Both the position numbers and the translations under genes were made by a program. Shown here piece after piece: positions 23,861 to 38,000 of a DNA stretch of 64,000 nucleotides. Source of the stretch: Ceratodon purpureus (Eukaryota > Streptophyta > Bryopsida > Pseudoditrichales > Ditrichaceae); contig CM026421.1 in the NCBI GenBank assembly GCA_014871385.1, positions 17,281,048 through 17,345,047 of the forward strand, written 5' to 3'. Position 1 is the first letter of the stretch; each line of letters opens with the position of its first letter. Below the pieces are notes generated by a model that saw nothing but the letters and a program-made list of their open reading frames with translations, was not told where the DNA came from and searched no databases.

Positions 23861-26074
23861 TTATTTATTTATGAGTAATTGATTTTTATTTTTATGCTCA
23901 TTTGTTAGGTTTCTTTGAATTAGATAAGTTTCGAACGTTTAATACATTAAAATATACGATCCTGATCATCATCGTTGTTTAAACCAAATCTAGTTCGGAA
24001 AAAAATATAAACTTCAAAGTAGGAAATAATAATAATAATCATAAGTTTTATAATATTTTTTAAACGTTCTTCTCTATGTTGAACTTATTTACAACAGAAA
24101 ATATGATTAAACAATAAACCTTAAATTATGTGTGTGAATAACATTTCAAACTTTCAAGTTCTTGAGTCTCTTTTGAAGAAATATTTTAAATACATCTCAT
24201 GTGGTCCATTTTAGGTAGTTCATATGTATATTACATGGTTTAATAAACAAAATAATTACATTGAGAAGACTTGTAAATGCTTAAATATCACATTAAGAGG
24301 TTTATAATTGTTCAAATATTATATTGATGACTTTTCAAACTTTCAATTTATTAAAGTATTTTTAAAGAACTCACTACAATTGAAGTAACACCCTAATTTA
24401 GGTTTCATTAAGGATTCCAAATAAATTTGCTGTGTAGATGGATAAAGAAATAAGCTCAGGTTTTACAGAAACAATGTGTCTAAATCTAAAGGGTTGGACT
24501 GCACTTTGTCTAACATATAAGATGTATTTTAACAAAATGATCAAAATGCTATTCATTGGTAATACCTTTCAATGCATAACCTACTGTAGCACTATAGAAG
24601 CATTGCCGCTTATCAAACAAATATTTATATAATTTATTTTAAAAGTCCACCTTCAAAGAAACAAATTACTTCAAATTTTTTTTTTTAACAAAAATCTCTA
24701 GAAATGATATTAATTTCTCAAATATAGCACAAATTACATTAATTGTTTATTCTACATGGTGCTTTGGTATAGAATACGGTACATATGGATTTCTTTGGAC
24801 AATTATGCAATTGTAAATAATTAGCACTAACCTAATTACTAGGCTTCAGGAAGCGTGCAATCTTTTAATTATTTGATATTCAGGCGTGCTTGAACCCCTG
24901 GGCCCTCAAAGACCCAAGGCGCTCAAAAGTAGCTCTCTTCCTATAACAGAAACATCTCTCAATCAATTGTTATAATCTTGACAAACAAATAAGGAAAGAT
25001 AAAAAAATGAGAAGAATAGGAATGACAAGGAAAGGAAAAGGAAAGGAAATAAAAAGAAATGAATGACAAAAAGAAGAAGTTACAAGAAAAGAGAGAAGCA
25101 TATAAAGAAAAACTAGCCTAGACTAAGGGCTGCTTTAGACCAAGGGCTCGGAAAATTTATTTCGTGAAAGGTTAAAATCATCACTCGTGATTGGCTGAAA
25201 GGCTGAAATTGGCCCCAACGTCTTTATGGTAAGGTGTTCAATAATGCCTCGATTTTCAGCATGAGAAATCTACAACAAAATTAGCAGTGCAAGCAATTCT
25301 TGTGGATGGGAAAACTAAGTGAAAAGATAGACAAAATAGATCCATCATTTTTGGATCCTTCTACAATTAGTTATGAATTTTTGAAGTTGGATTTATAGGT
25401 ATTTCAAAAATGGTGCCCTAAATTGGCACCCTTTTATGTTTGCTCTTATTAATTTGAGGAGCTATTATGCACATTTGAGGGAAGATCACTAGAACTCCAT
25501 TATGGGACCTGCTCCATTTTAGAGCATTCTACCATACACCTCAAGTACGGGCAAATTTTGTGATACAAATGTTTTTCAAAAAAAATGCAAGTTGTGACAT
25601 AGCCCAAACTCAGTCAATTGGGACGGCAGACAAGGAGGGCAGGGGCAGGGGCAGGGGCAGGAAAGAAGAAAGAAATGGTGGGGTAGTGCCGTAACGGTAG
25701 CGGCTTCATCGCGGGAGTCGGTAGAGTCGACTCGCCCACCCTTGAACGAGTAAGTTCACTCCCAACCTTGAACCAACGGGACGACTCGCTTGCTTCACGC
25801 GGCTTCCGCCAACACCTCGGTTTTCTGCAAAACCTCACCGCACTGCGCAAGCCTAGTGTGTCGATGTCGTTCTTCTGAGTGTATCGCAGAGCTTGAGACG
25901 ACCTCTGGATTGGTGCTCTGTCAGTGCGGGGGTGCAGGGGTTTTGACGACGTGCGACTCTGGGACTTGGTGGCGATCGAGGGAGGGAAAGGGGGGTGAGG
26001 TTTGGGGGAATTGGGGGTTGGATTAGGGCGATGATGTGAGGGAGGGGATCTGGTTTGTTAGTAAGGGGGACGGG

Positions 26075-29000
26075 ATGGCGCGGCGGGTGCCGCACCTGGT
26101 GCGGAAGCGAGTGGTGGCGCAATGGGAGAGGTTAGTCGGGCGGGCGATGGAGGCGGAGGAGGAGCGGACGTTGGCGGAGTCGCAGGGGGCGGAGTTCGGG
26201 GACTTGTCGTTCGTGCCGCAGATTTTGCACCAGGAGAAGAAGAATATTGACGAAATCTTGCAGACGGCGCGTGATGTGGAGAATACGTATCCGCAGGTCG
26301 CTCGTATTTGTACGTGGTGCTTGAATCTTTAGCTGAGTATTCTTGTTGGATGAGTTTATTTAGTTTGGAGTTTCGTGATTGAATTGTTGCTGACTTTGAA
26401 TTTACTTGCATTGTGGTTTGGGGGCAGTGTACGAGTATTCGTATGCGTTATCGCAAACCTTGGATCCACGCAGTGAATCCAGGGGGGTGTTGCAGTTCAA
26501 GACGGGTTTGCTGTCTGTTATTAAGGTAAGGTTTTTGATGTTTCAGTTTTGTGTGGAAATAAACGATTAATTAGGTGATATGGAGCATGCCATTGATGTT
26601 GGTCTCTGGAACTTAGCATGATGGATTGGTGAGTTTTTGTTGATATGTTGCAATTTCGTTTGCTGCAGCAAAAGCGTGGGGAGAAATTGGATCGCAGTGA
26701 GGATTTAGTGATAATTGAAGGATTTTACAAAGATTTAAAGCGTAATCTCGACCAACTTGAGAATGAAGATTGGTTGCGGCAACAACCCCAATTCCTTCGA
26801 CTTTCGTATGTCTTGTCCCTTCTTGATTCATGTCACTCGGGGTGAAGTGTTTGGAGTTAATGGTTTTATGAGTGCTCCTAGTTGAGCCAAATTCAGCGTC
26901 ATGAGTTTGCGATTGCTGTGTAGTCCTCACCTTTTAGAACTAACATGTTTTAAGGGTCAAGAAAGTTAGTTCGAGTATTTGGATCAGCTAGAAAATTTCA
27001 GTAACTCAGTGAAGACATTCACATGTGCGGACTTTTTCTTTGATTGGAGCCTTTGCTAATGTAACCTATCGATGGACATCAAGGGCATCTCACTCTGTTC
27101 AAGTGAAAAATTGTCTGCATGTCATGTTGAAGCTTGTTTGATGGATTGTCTTGCAGGCCTGAAGATTGGGCGGAGTTGAAAAGAAAGATTTTGGTTACGT
27201 GCCAGATATTGAATGAGGTTGTCAATCATCTGATAAAGGAAAATCCAGAGGCGAAGCGTCACGTAGAGTTCGACTCAAATGTAAGCTGGTGCTTAATCGC
27301 TTGCTAAAGTGTTGGTGACGGATTGTTCTTGAGAGGAGTTGGCGCTTACTCAAATCCGAAACTGGATTGTTCTGTGCCTTGGTGTTGCTCTTGAGTACTC
27401 CTACAACTGCTGGAATACGACGAACTCTTTCGTTAGTATTAATGTGAACTAAAAGTCTTTTTATCTCGATTCTTGTAACTTTCACCTGGACAGTCAAGCA
27501 AATAACTTATTTATGGAAGTGCAATTGGAGATCTTCGTTTGCAATAAATTCCCACCTACAGATGGCTAAGTGGGCCCAAAGGACCTATTGATAGCCGACT
27601 CTGAATTGAATGTGGTCCTTTCAGTTGAAGGAGGATCTCGAGAAGACTGCGCAAAAGCTTGATGATTACAAGCCTTATAACATCCTACCTTTTGAAGCTC
27701 CTGGCGTGGTCAATCGTTTCCAGAACTCTCCAGAGGTGGGGACTGAAATTTAAGTTGTGAAAGTGATGGAAGTAGAGTTCTAAACATGGTGTTTTCGTTT
27801 TTCGCTTCGGTTTGTTATAAACCTGTCTCAACTAGACAACGTTTTGAGGTCATTTCAATTTTACTGAGAACCCTTTACGAGGAAATGACCTTGTGGTTAG
27901 GTCCGTTCACTGCTGACAGGGTTGTGATTGCAGGTAGTGGCTGCAATGAATGCCCTGGAATGGGACTTGCCTGACGATTATGAGTTCGACGGTGACTTCA
28001 AACGACCAAAACTGAGAAAACTGGATATCTTTGATTTTCTCCAATATGCTTTTGGCTTTCAGGTATTCTCCTCGCTTTCTTTTGAAGTTTATTAATCGTT
28101 CTGCTCCAAACGTTGTAATCACAAGAATACAGTTGTGATTGCTTGTTTTTTACATACGGTGAGCATTGCTCAAGAAATTCGATGGTCGCTCTTGTTATGA
28201 TCATGGTGTTTTAAAGATCCCTGAAGCGTATTTTGGAGAGCTTTCAGATTTCTTGGAAATTAGAGTTACTGTCCTTCGCGTTTTCTGTAATCTTGAAGTT
28301 GATAGCCTAGTGTCCGGGTAACTTGGAATGTGGATTCTAAGGCTAGATTTGAATCGTTAATGTATACTTGTATGCTACGCTTCGGTGGGGTCTAAGGACT
28401 TGCACGTTATCTGAGTAACAGGCTGACAACGTCTTGAACCAACGAGAGCATCTAGTCCTTCTTCTGGCGAACTCACAGTCACGCCTGGATCCCCTGGGTA
28501 ACCCAAACCCTCATTCAATGCACAAGGTACATCTACTGACTAAGTACACAGATGTATAGGCTCTCCAGGGAAATAGCAAAGATTTTAGTTGTGTTTCGAT
28601 TCTTCTATTGGAACTCGCAGTATAGGATTATCCTGAAATAGATTTTGTTTACTGAAATGTGTTCTCGCAGCTTGATGAAACAGCCATCTTTAATGTAAAT
28701 AAGAAGTTGCTGGAAAATTATTTACGATGGTGTGAATTCTTAAGGAAGGCCCCGTCGACAAATCGGTAAGAATATATGTCCTCTTAGCAGCTGACATATG
28801 GTTTGTGATTACTTCACCACAAATTCTACCTAGTTGCACTTTAGTCATTGCATTGTTTGAGACGTTATTCTGAAGTTAGGTTGACACCATCGAAGACGTA
28901 CAAGTTGCGGGTGTTGCTGAAACGATTCCCTTTCGCGTCTTGTTTAGCACTAGTCAAAACTTTGCAACATCTATGTTGTTCATTGTACGAGGTCAAGCAG

Positions 29001-32000
29001 AAAGTTGGTATGGCTCACAGGTTTCACATGGTATCAGAAATGAGACTAATATTTAAATTATGGTTGTCATTTAAATATGTGTGCTTTGCAGTCGCCTAGA
29101 TGGTCGCCTAGAACCCATGCCACAATCGAAGCTCTTCTTCTCAGCCCTATATCTGTTGATATGGGGAGAAGCCGCAAATGTTCGGTTCTTACCAGAGTGC
29201 ATATGCTACATCTTTCATCATGTAAGTATATATTCGATTTGCCATCCATTCTCTACAGGTGAATTGGAGGTTGTTTTTATTTTTTATTTTTTTATTTTAA
29301 ATTTTTATTTTTTTATTTTTTTATTATTTTAATAATTTTTTTCCTAGTGAAAGTAAGTTATTGCACACTTTCTCGATCTTCAGATGATCTTTGGATATTT
29401 GGTTACTAGTAGACTACAGTGGGCTCTGCAATGGAATATATCTGAACAATTTATTTTGGGTGTACAGATGGCATATGAGTTAGCAGATGAGACAAGGAAT
29501 TTGATAGATTATCCCTTCCGTAATAAGTCAACAATCCTCAAAGATTCTGCCGACACATTTCTGGATACAATCATCAAACCCGTTCATGAGGTGGTTGCTG
29601 CGGTGAGGTTCTGAAAGCTTAATCATGAGGTGCCTGGTTTGTCATGAGTCCTGATATGTGGTGTATGTTGTTTTCATATTCTGGTCAAACGAACTTAAGG
29701 TGGATTGGACGAAGAACTTCTGATTTTGCGAAAAACACCATCTCATTCTAACTCGTACTTCTGCAATGAGATGGTCAAATATTACTTTTGTGGCTTGAAA
29801 AGTTAGTGTTCCTTTTGTTGCTAACTGTAAAGATTCTCAATAGAACAACTTGAATGAAGTCGTACTACACAGTTTAGTTAGTATCAACTACAAGTATTAG
29901 TAACCATGCCTTGAAAGGGGTTTGACATTCGCACCGGTTTCTTTCGATAATTAATATTTGAATCCAATGCAGGAATCTAAGGTTTGTAACCATGGAAAAT
30001 CTCCACATTCAAGTTGGCGAAACTACGATGATTTTAATGAGTATTTCTGGGCTCCGTTCTGCTTTGAATTGGGCTGGCCGTGGAGGCTAGATGCGGGCTT
30101 TTTTGTAAAGCCGAAACAGAATACCATTAAGAAGGGCATGAAATTTGTAAGTCGAACCTCCGGCTTGCGTCTCACTCTTACACCTACTCATCTGATCTTC
30201 TTAAGCTGAAATTGCGACAGCAGCTCTATTGATTTTTAAAATAGAAACCTAATAATGCTGAAAAGATTGAAATTGGCATTTCAGCAATCTCGAAGTCCAC
30301 AAGACCAAGTTCCGTTACTTCAGGAACAAAATCAGCCTGGGGCGACGGGTAGGCGGAGGGAGAGAAAAGCAGGAAAATCTCATTTTGTTGAGCATCGAAG
30401 CGGCCTTCACTTGTATCATAGCTTCCACCGACTTTGGATTTTTCTTGTCTGCATGCTTCAGGTGCGTTGGCCTACTGTAGAATACTGCGTTGTAACTTCT
30501 ACGTCTTGGTGCATCATGGTTATTGAATGGTTGAATTTCTTGGTTTTTGTTGTAGAAAACATATGTTAACTTGTTTTTGATGTTGCTTTAGAAAGAGGCT
30601 ATAGTGAATGGTTAGTCCTTTTTAGTTCCTTTACCAACATTACCTCCGGTAGTGTACCCAAGTTCTGTTTATTATTACTTTGAATGAGACAATTCTGTTC
30701 TAGGACTTTTTGACTAGGCATATTTGCTCTTGCTTGTTTAATATTATTTGTAGTACTTCTGGATTTGCTTTTGCTTTGACTTGGCACGACTGATTTACTG
30801 TTCTTTGTGTTAATAGGGGCTTGCAGTATTTGCCTTCTGTGACGGAAAATTGAATACCTCCAGCATCAAGTACATATTGAGTGTCGGCCCTACGTTTATT
30901 ACCATGAAGTTCTTACAATGTAAGTCAACTTCTGGGTTAAATATCATTTATAATATCCGAGAATAGTCTAAGGTTCCAGTGTGTCGTAATAATTTGATCT
31001 TCATTCTGTAATAAATCATGTTCATTGTTCTAAGAAGTGCTAGTGTTAGCGGTATGTTTTGCATTAAGTATCGATAAGGTCGTATCAGTACGCCCTTATA
31101 CGTTGTTAGGCAAGGGTTTTTTAGAACTGCTTATTGCTTCTGCTCTGTGCATATTGTGCATGTTTGCAAATAGCCGAGAATTTCCATTGTGCTGTATGTT
31201 TTGTGGTTGTTCCTAACGTCCTTATTAATATCCTCAGGAGCTGTGTCCCCGTGATAACTTACGATCTGTTGTTTTATCCAGCTGTATTGGATGTGATCTT
31301 GATGATTGGAGCGTACAGAAGCACCCGGGCCCGTACTTTGTCAAGAATCTGGTTACGTTTGTTCTGGTTCGGCAGTCTCTCAGCAATTATCGTGCTTTTA
31401 TTTGTGTAAGTTCCTTATATAACGCTCAGAGTTGTGGGTTTTCCTTTACAGTATTTCTTCGTATTTCTTCTTCATTACAGTCTGGATTATGTTAGCACAC
31501 ACGCGGGCAGTAATGTAGTAGATCACTGGCATTTCAAAGTTATCGGGTTACTCTTTGTCGGCTAAACTCGCCAGTTGATTATGTTTAATGAGCGCTCTCT
31601 TATCCGGATGATGTGCCAATGTCCTGTTTGCGGTGCTGGCAGGAAGACTATTCAGGAACAAGAGAGTGGTTCAGGATCCAATACTTGGTTTAACTTGTAT
31701 TTCGTTCTCTTGATAATCTACGGAGGGTCTCATTTTTTTGTTGCGCTTCTGTTGAATATGCCTTGGCTCCGGCGACTGAGTGAGAATTGCTCCCACTATG
31801 GCCCCATACCATTTTTGAATTGGGTGCACCAGGTATTCCTATCCCTCAGTAATTCCCTTCATTGTTCTGGAGCGCAGATGAAAATCCTTAATATAGTACG
31901 CTAGAGGTATGAGCGAAAGCCTAACTAACTGGATGTATTTATTAATTTTTATACCAGGAACGATATTATGTTGGACGTGGCTTGTACGAAAGGACTAGCG

Positions 32001-35000
32001 ATTACTTCTCGTAAGCATTTCCATCTCCAATCATGTGGGCATTTCGATAGTTAATTATGGGATTCGCGGGAAAAATCCTTGGTTTCTCACTGTACACTTC
32101 AACAAAGCATGTTGTTTCTTGACTTCGAGCTAGATATATTTTGTTTGTGTTCCTCAGTGAAGCACTCAATAATTTTATTCTAGCTTCAAGTCTAGAACAT
32201 TTGAGGGGTTCCCCTTCGGTTCTTTATCGCGGCCTTCTCGCACTTGGTCTTCCTGAAAGGACTTGATAAGCATTTGGATAATTTTCAGCGAGCTGATTTT
32301 TTGTCCTTGCCGTGAAACTATTCTCTTTCACATCACAGGTACATTTTGTTTTGGCTTATTATTTTGGCCTGCAAGTTCTCCTTCAGCTATTTCCTTCAGG
32401 TAATTTCCTCTGACATGTCTTTAAGAGTATTCTGAAGGAACACAACTATGAAGTGAGTTTTAAATATCGGAGTGAACTAACAAAATTGGGCGGCTTGCAT
32501 TGCAGATTAGAACTATGGTGGGGCCAACAAGGATCATCATTGATCTCACAGACATAAATTATCAATGGAGAGATATTTTTTCAAAAAGTATGTTCTTAAA
32601 ACTGCTGTATTGTTGCGTTAATAACATCCATGGTTCCAGTCTCTGCTGAATGACCTGGTGCGAAATTAAAATATTTCTTCACTTCCAGTTACTGCAGTTC
32701 TTTGCGGCGAGTTTGCATCGCCTGCGGGTTTTGCAATGACCTTTTTTTCTAACGAGTCCTTGTATACTGCCAGGTAACCATAACGCAATGACTCTTGTTT
32801 CGTTGTGGGCTCCCGTGGTTATGGTACTCTACACCCGCTATCATCCAATGGTTTGAGTTATTATTAATTTGCGTTATGCACCCTATGTCTGTAAGCTGGA
32901 GAGTACTGTTCATCAGAGTTTGTATGACGGATTTTAGAAGCGCACTGTTACTAGGTGCTAGGTGTATGGCTGTCCGTGGAAAGAGGACGTGATGCACACA
33001 ATTGTCAGAATGTATGTGGTGAGTTGTCCAAGCTTGTCAACCCTTTGATTGATGGTTTGATCTAAAATCCTGATTGCCAGATTTATTTCCTGGACCTGCA
33101 AGTTTGGTATACGGTAATATCTGCACTTGTTGGAGGCCTGGATGGAGCAAGGATAGGTCTCGGAGAGGTGGGCAATAATCCAATTTCTATGTGTGTATTA
33201 CACGTTGTGTTTGTGTAGGACACTACAATTCTTCAATAAGAATCTGGATTGTATGCGCATGAGTTGAGAAATGTTGTACTAACGCAATTTACATTCTTTG
33301 ACCATGTGTATGCATACTCCAACTTCATGGTTATTGGAGACAGTTGAGATTTAAAGTGCAAATGTGTAACTTGGTATCAGATGATAATTTGAATGGTTTA
33401 CAATGTGTCTGATTGTTTGCATCGTGTAAACTGATGCAACATCTGGGCTTGGATCTGATTTTTCTATTCTTACGGTATTTTGCTCTTAATGTGGTAGATC
33501 CGATCCCTGGACATGTTGCGTACCCGCTTCACTTCCTTACCAGAAGCATTTACGAAGCAAATGCAACCTCATCAACATCATGGATCACAGTTAATACACT
33601 ATACTTTGCGTGAAATTGGATTGAGGGCCGCGTATGAACTATCATTGGAAGTTAGAAAGTATTTGGAGGTGTACTGAATGTGTCCTTAATCTGATTTTCT
33701 ATACCTGGCAGGACTTTGAGAGATTCGGTTTATCTTCGCAAAGTGAAGATTGATGCCAGACACTTCGCCCCCATTTGGAATGACGTGATCACATCCTTAC
33801 GTGAAGAAGATCTTATTAACAACAAGTAAGACGATGATATGTTGTTTTGACCATTGTTAACGGTCCGAGTCTTGTAAAGAGCTTCTCACACCTTCATGTC
33901 ATCCTTGCACTAATCGCATGTGGTTTTTTACTGCCTGTAAAATTTTACAGTTCAATTGTGCTGCCTACAGTTTATTTATCTTTCTCCATATCTTATCCCT
34001 CGTTATGGTGGTGCAGAGAGAAGGAGTGGTTGCTCATGCCTGGCAACACCGTGACAAGCCTGTCAACATCTTCACAACAGCTCTCACTTGTCCAGTGGCC
34101 TCTGTTCTTATTAGCCAATAAGGTCTGTGTGGGTATCTTTGTGTATTTATACAGTTAGAAGAGAAGACGACTTCATGTCATATATTATCGTGGTTGTCTA
34201 TTATAGAGTTTGAAGCGTACAAAAAGAATTCATGATTTGAAGTTTTATACCATATAATTTACATTCAATTTTTAGATAAACAAACACTTTTGCTTGGTGC
34301 AGGTGTTCGTTGCTTGTGATATGGCGGATGTGCACAAGCAAGCTACTCAGGAGGAGCTCTGGGAAAGAATAGAACGGGATCCTTACATGAAGTTTGCTGT
34401 GCAAGAGGCTTTCTATACTTTGCGAATCATACTAGATCATCTCCTGGTGAATGATCAGGGTGGCATTTGGTATGCTTGCGCTCTCATAGGCATAATCTTT
34501 ATTATGTTTTTTATGTTATGTTTCAAGCAAGTTGAGTTAGTTTTGTGCCTCCGAGAGAGGAGCTGAGTTGGTTGTGCTGTGGTTTTGATTTTCTTAACCA
34601 TGAGGTCATTAATGTACTCTACAATCCGTCATCTTACAGTCTGGTAGTGTTATTGGTGAAATAGGTCTATATGTAGCCCTATCACAAATATCCAGCCTTA
34701 CAACTTCACCTTGTTCTTCCCTGAAGATGTTTTTATTGTGTCTGCCTAAGAATATACTTTGACAAACTCAACTACCTCAGCTCTTTTAAGGCATGAGGCC
34801 TCACTTATAGTCTTTGGTAATGCATGTGATTAGTCCTTTGCATTACTGTAGAACTCTAACAAGTTTTTTGGCTGCCCGGAGTTCGCAATAACAGCTGTTC
34901 ATTGTTTCTGGCGGAGTGACAGGGTGAAAAAGGTTTACGAGATTATGGAGCAAGCTATGAGTATTAATCAGCTGAGATACAAGTTCCATTTGAAGAAGAA

Positions 35001-38000
35001 CCAACTTGTCAAAGTGCTAGATAAGGCAGCAAGGCTTACGAACGTTATGGTAAAACACTGTGGCAAAACATTGCGGTTTGGCTTCTCGGCATGAAAACTT
35101 TAGAGCATGACCCTGGTATCTACAAACCAAACTATCCGCCTTTTGGAAAATTGTTTTGTGAATTGATAACAAGGGGTCTCATGCTTTATTTGACAGATCA
35201 ACGAGGCCAAAAAGATCGATGAAAAGGAAAATGCTGAAGAAAACGAAATGAAGAAGTCGTTTACAGCTGCAGTCCGAAAAGAATTGCTAGATTTCTATGA
35301 CGTGGTGATGCAAGACTTCATCGCTGATTCAGAGACAAGGTCTGAGATTCAAATTGGAATTCGTTATTGCTGTGGTTTCTACTAGCAAATTATTTGCTTA
35401 CTGAAGTCCCTCGTGCATATTGTGTGTTCGCATGCTGATTGTGTTTCGTATGATGGATAGAATTGATGTTAAAGGTGATCGCGACATTCAAGATGCGATA
35501 CGCGGTGGCCAACTGTTTGCTGAGTTGTCTTTGCCTACGGATGAAACAGTGCGTCCTTTTCCCTCTCCTATGAAACATTTGCTTCACTTGTTGCAGTGTT
35601 GGTATGTTTACTTAGAATTAGTGATATTGATAGTCATCTACTGTAGTGTCGTTTTAAAATTTTCCCTGCTTACTTCGTTGTTTTTTCAAACCATCTTTGT
35701 CTTGATCCTGCAAATGCAGCAGATTGTTATCTAACCGCAATTTTGCCGTTGTACAGACTTTACTAGTTCGTAGATTGAATCATGTGTTAACAATCAAGGA
35801 ATCAGCCTTGAACGTGCCAGTGAACCTGGAAGCTCGTCGACGATTGGAGTTCTTTAGTAATTCCTTGTTTATGAAAATGCCTGATGCACCTCCTGTGCGT
35901 AAAATGTTTTCCTTCAGGTCAGTTTTCCTGTTTCCCACTTTGTTTCAAAAATTGATGATAAATGTAATGAATTGTTGTGAAAAGCAGCTGGAGGTTCTTG
36001 TTTGTATCGTTTTCCCTTGGGTATGAGGATTCTTTTTTACAATTGCAAGCGGCTTTTGGAAAAAGTCATTGCTCAATGCTCATGAGGACTTCCTCTGTTC
36101 GGATGGTGATTTACAGTGTATTTACACCGTACTATTCTGAAGACGTGATTTACAGTCCCCAACAGCTAGCTAAAGAAAACGATGATGGTATTTCTATGAT
36201 GTACTATCTGAGAACCATTGTTCCAGGTATGTTTCTGGCTCTCTGGCAGGTATCATGACTCTAGTCCATCTTCGAACGTGCAGATTTTGTAGGCTAGACG
36301 TGTCGTTCGTTTGAGATATCTTCACAAGATATTTGGATAAATTTATTGTAGTTTTCTTTCATTCCAATATCCTATGCCAATGCTCTCATTTTAATTTGGG
36401 TTTTGATTTCACCAGAAAACGCTCAGTTTCTGAGCATTTCTCTTCAATCTTGATTTGACCGTCGGCTTGTTTTACAGATGAATGGGACAATTTTCTGGAG
36501 AGGGTTTATCCAAAGAAGGAGGACCGCGAAGCTCGGAAAACGCTTCTGAAGACGATCTTCCCTAAGGAGTTTAAATTGAAGCCTCACGAAGAGACAAGGA
36601 AACCCGAAGATCTGGCTGACGATATTAAACTAAATTTGCGACTTTGGGCTTCATATCGTGGACAGACTCTTGCACGAACAGGTAAGTGTTGTTGTTCTGT
36701 ATGTATCTTTGACGTATGTATGACTTGGGAGTAGGGTATGCATACAATAACTTAAAGAACCGACCAAGTTGCGAACTCGATGGGGTTTTTGGAGTTTGTG
36801 TTGTTATTTTCGGTTTGCCAATTTCCTCTGAGGTGTTAAGTTCCCTTGATTTCTTTGCTACATCTGCTTGTGCTGTATTTTGATACATTTGTTTGTTTGG
36901 CACTACCTAATGGTCACATTTGATTTATGCCTATGCAGTTCGTGGAATGATGTATTACAAAAGAGCTCTAATTTTACAGGCGCAAGAAGAAGGAGCAGCT
37001 TTCTCAGGTCATTCATTGTTGAGTTCGTCTCTGCAGTTTATGTATGCTTGCATCACTTACACAGATTGTATTGAATAGCTTCAGTACTGTTAGATTCCAC
37101 GAACTCTCAAGTTATTATTTTGACAATGGTCTTTCGTGCCTTTGGTATAAATTGAAACAGAGGATCTGGAACAAGGATCTCAGCACCCAACAACGAGTGC
37201 CTCAATAGATTCAGGTATTCTTGATGCTCGCGCTCAGGCTGAGCTGAAGTTTCTGTATGTAGTCAGTGCTCAAATATACGGAGAACAACACCAGGGGCTT
37301 AAGGGACCCGAAGGCCGACAGAAAGCCGCAGACATATCCTACTTGATGAAAATGTGAGTGCTTTCTCCGATCTTTCTACTTTCGTCAGTAGATAATGTTC
37401 TTGAGACCTGTTAATCATGTGTTGAAATCTGATGTTGGCACTTCTAATGTACCGATAGGTACTTGGTTTATGTTTTCAAATATTGTATATGCTTTCTCTT
37501 CAGCTTTTGGTTACGTCCACAATGCTATGGCTAGATTTGTTAAGCAGTGAGTGATGACATAGTGACATTGATCGATCCTTGGTATGAATCAATAATCTTA
37601 CTTCGCAACAGTCCCTCAGGATGAAGTAGACTACTCTTGAATGAGTGATTGTACCGTACTTAACAAGAACTGCATGTATTGCAAATGTGTTTGAATCATT
37701 CTTTCGACAGGAATGATTCTTTGAGAATTTCTTACATTCATACGGGCAAGGTGAAGGTGGGAGATAAGGAGGTCACAGAGTATTATTCGAAACTTATGAA
37801 AGCTGATCCTAGTGGAAACGATCAGGTAATGATGCAATGAATGCCGGCCTTGGATCTTGGAGAGAACTGTTCCCATGCTTTGTGCACAAGCATTTAATTA
37901 TCAATGTTTTGTTTCCTCAACCATGCAATAATGATCATGCCTATAGGAATCATCTTCAGCATCCACGCATTGGGACATCTAACGTGACCAGCTACGGGTG

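Larger units (their letters stand above)
19364..26074. other. Long AT-rich spacer containing repeat remnants
   Basis: No supportable gene in 6.7 kb. It holds the probable 3' untranslated region of the PP2C-like gene (to about 19800), a pair of 27-bp direct repeats about 4.06 kb apart (19776 and 23834), an LTR-like stretch with 59-bp tandem repeats (about 21450-21900), and a 384-bp inverted repeat (22711-23094). 24950-25110 is a purine-rich A/G stretch. From about 25600 the sequence becomes GC-rich (four GGGGCA units at about 25637-25660) and is probably promoter and 5' leader of the callose synthase gene. Confidence 0.6.
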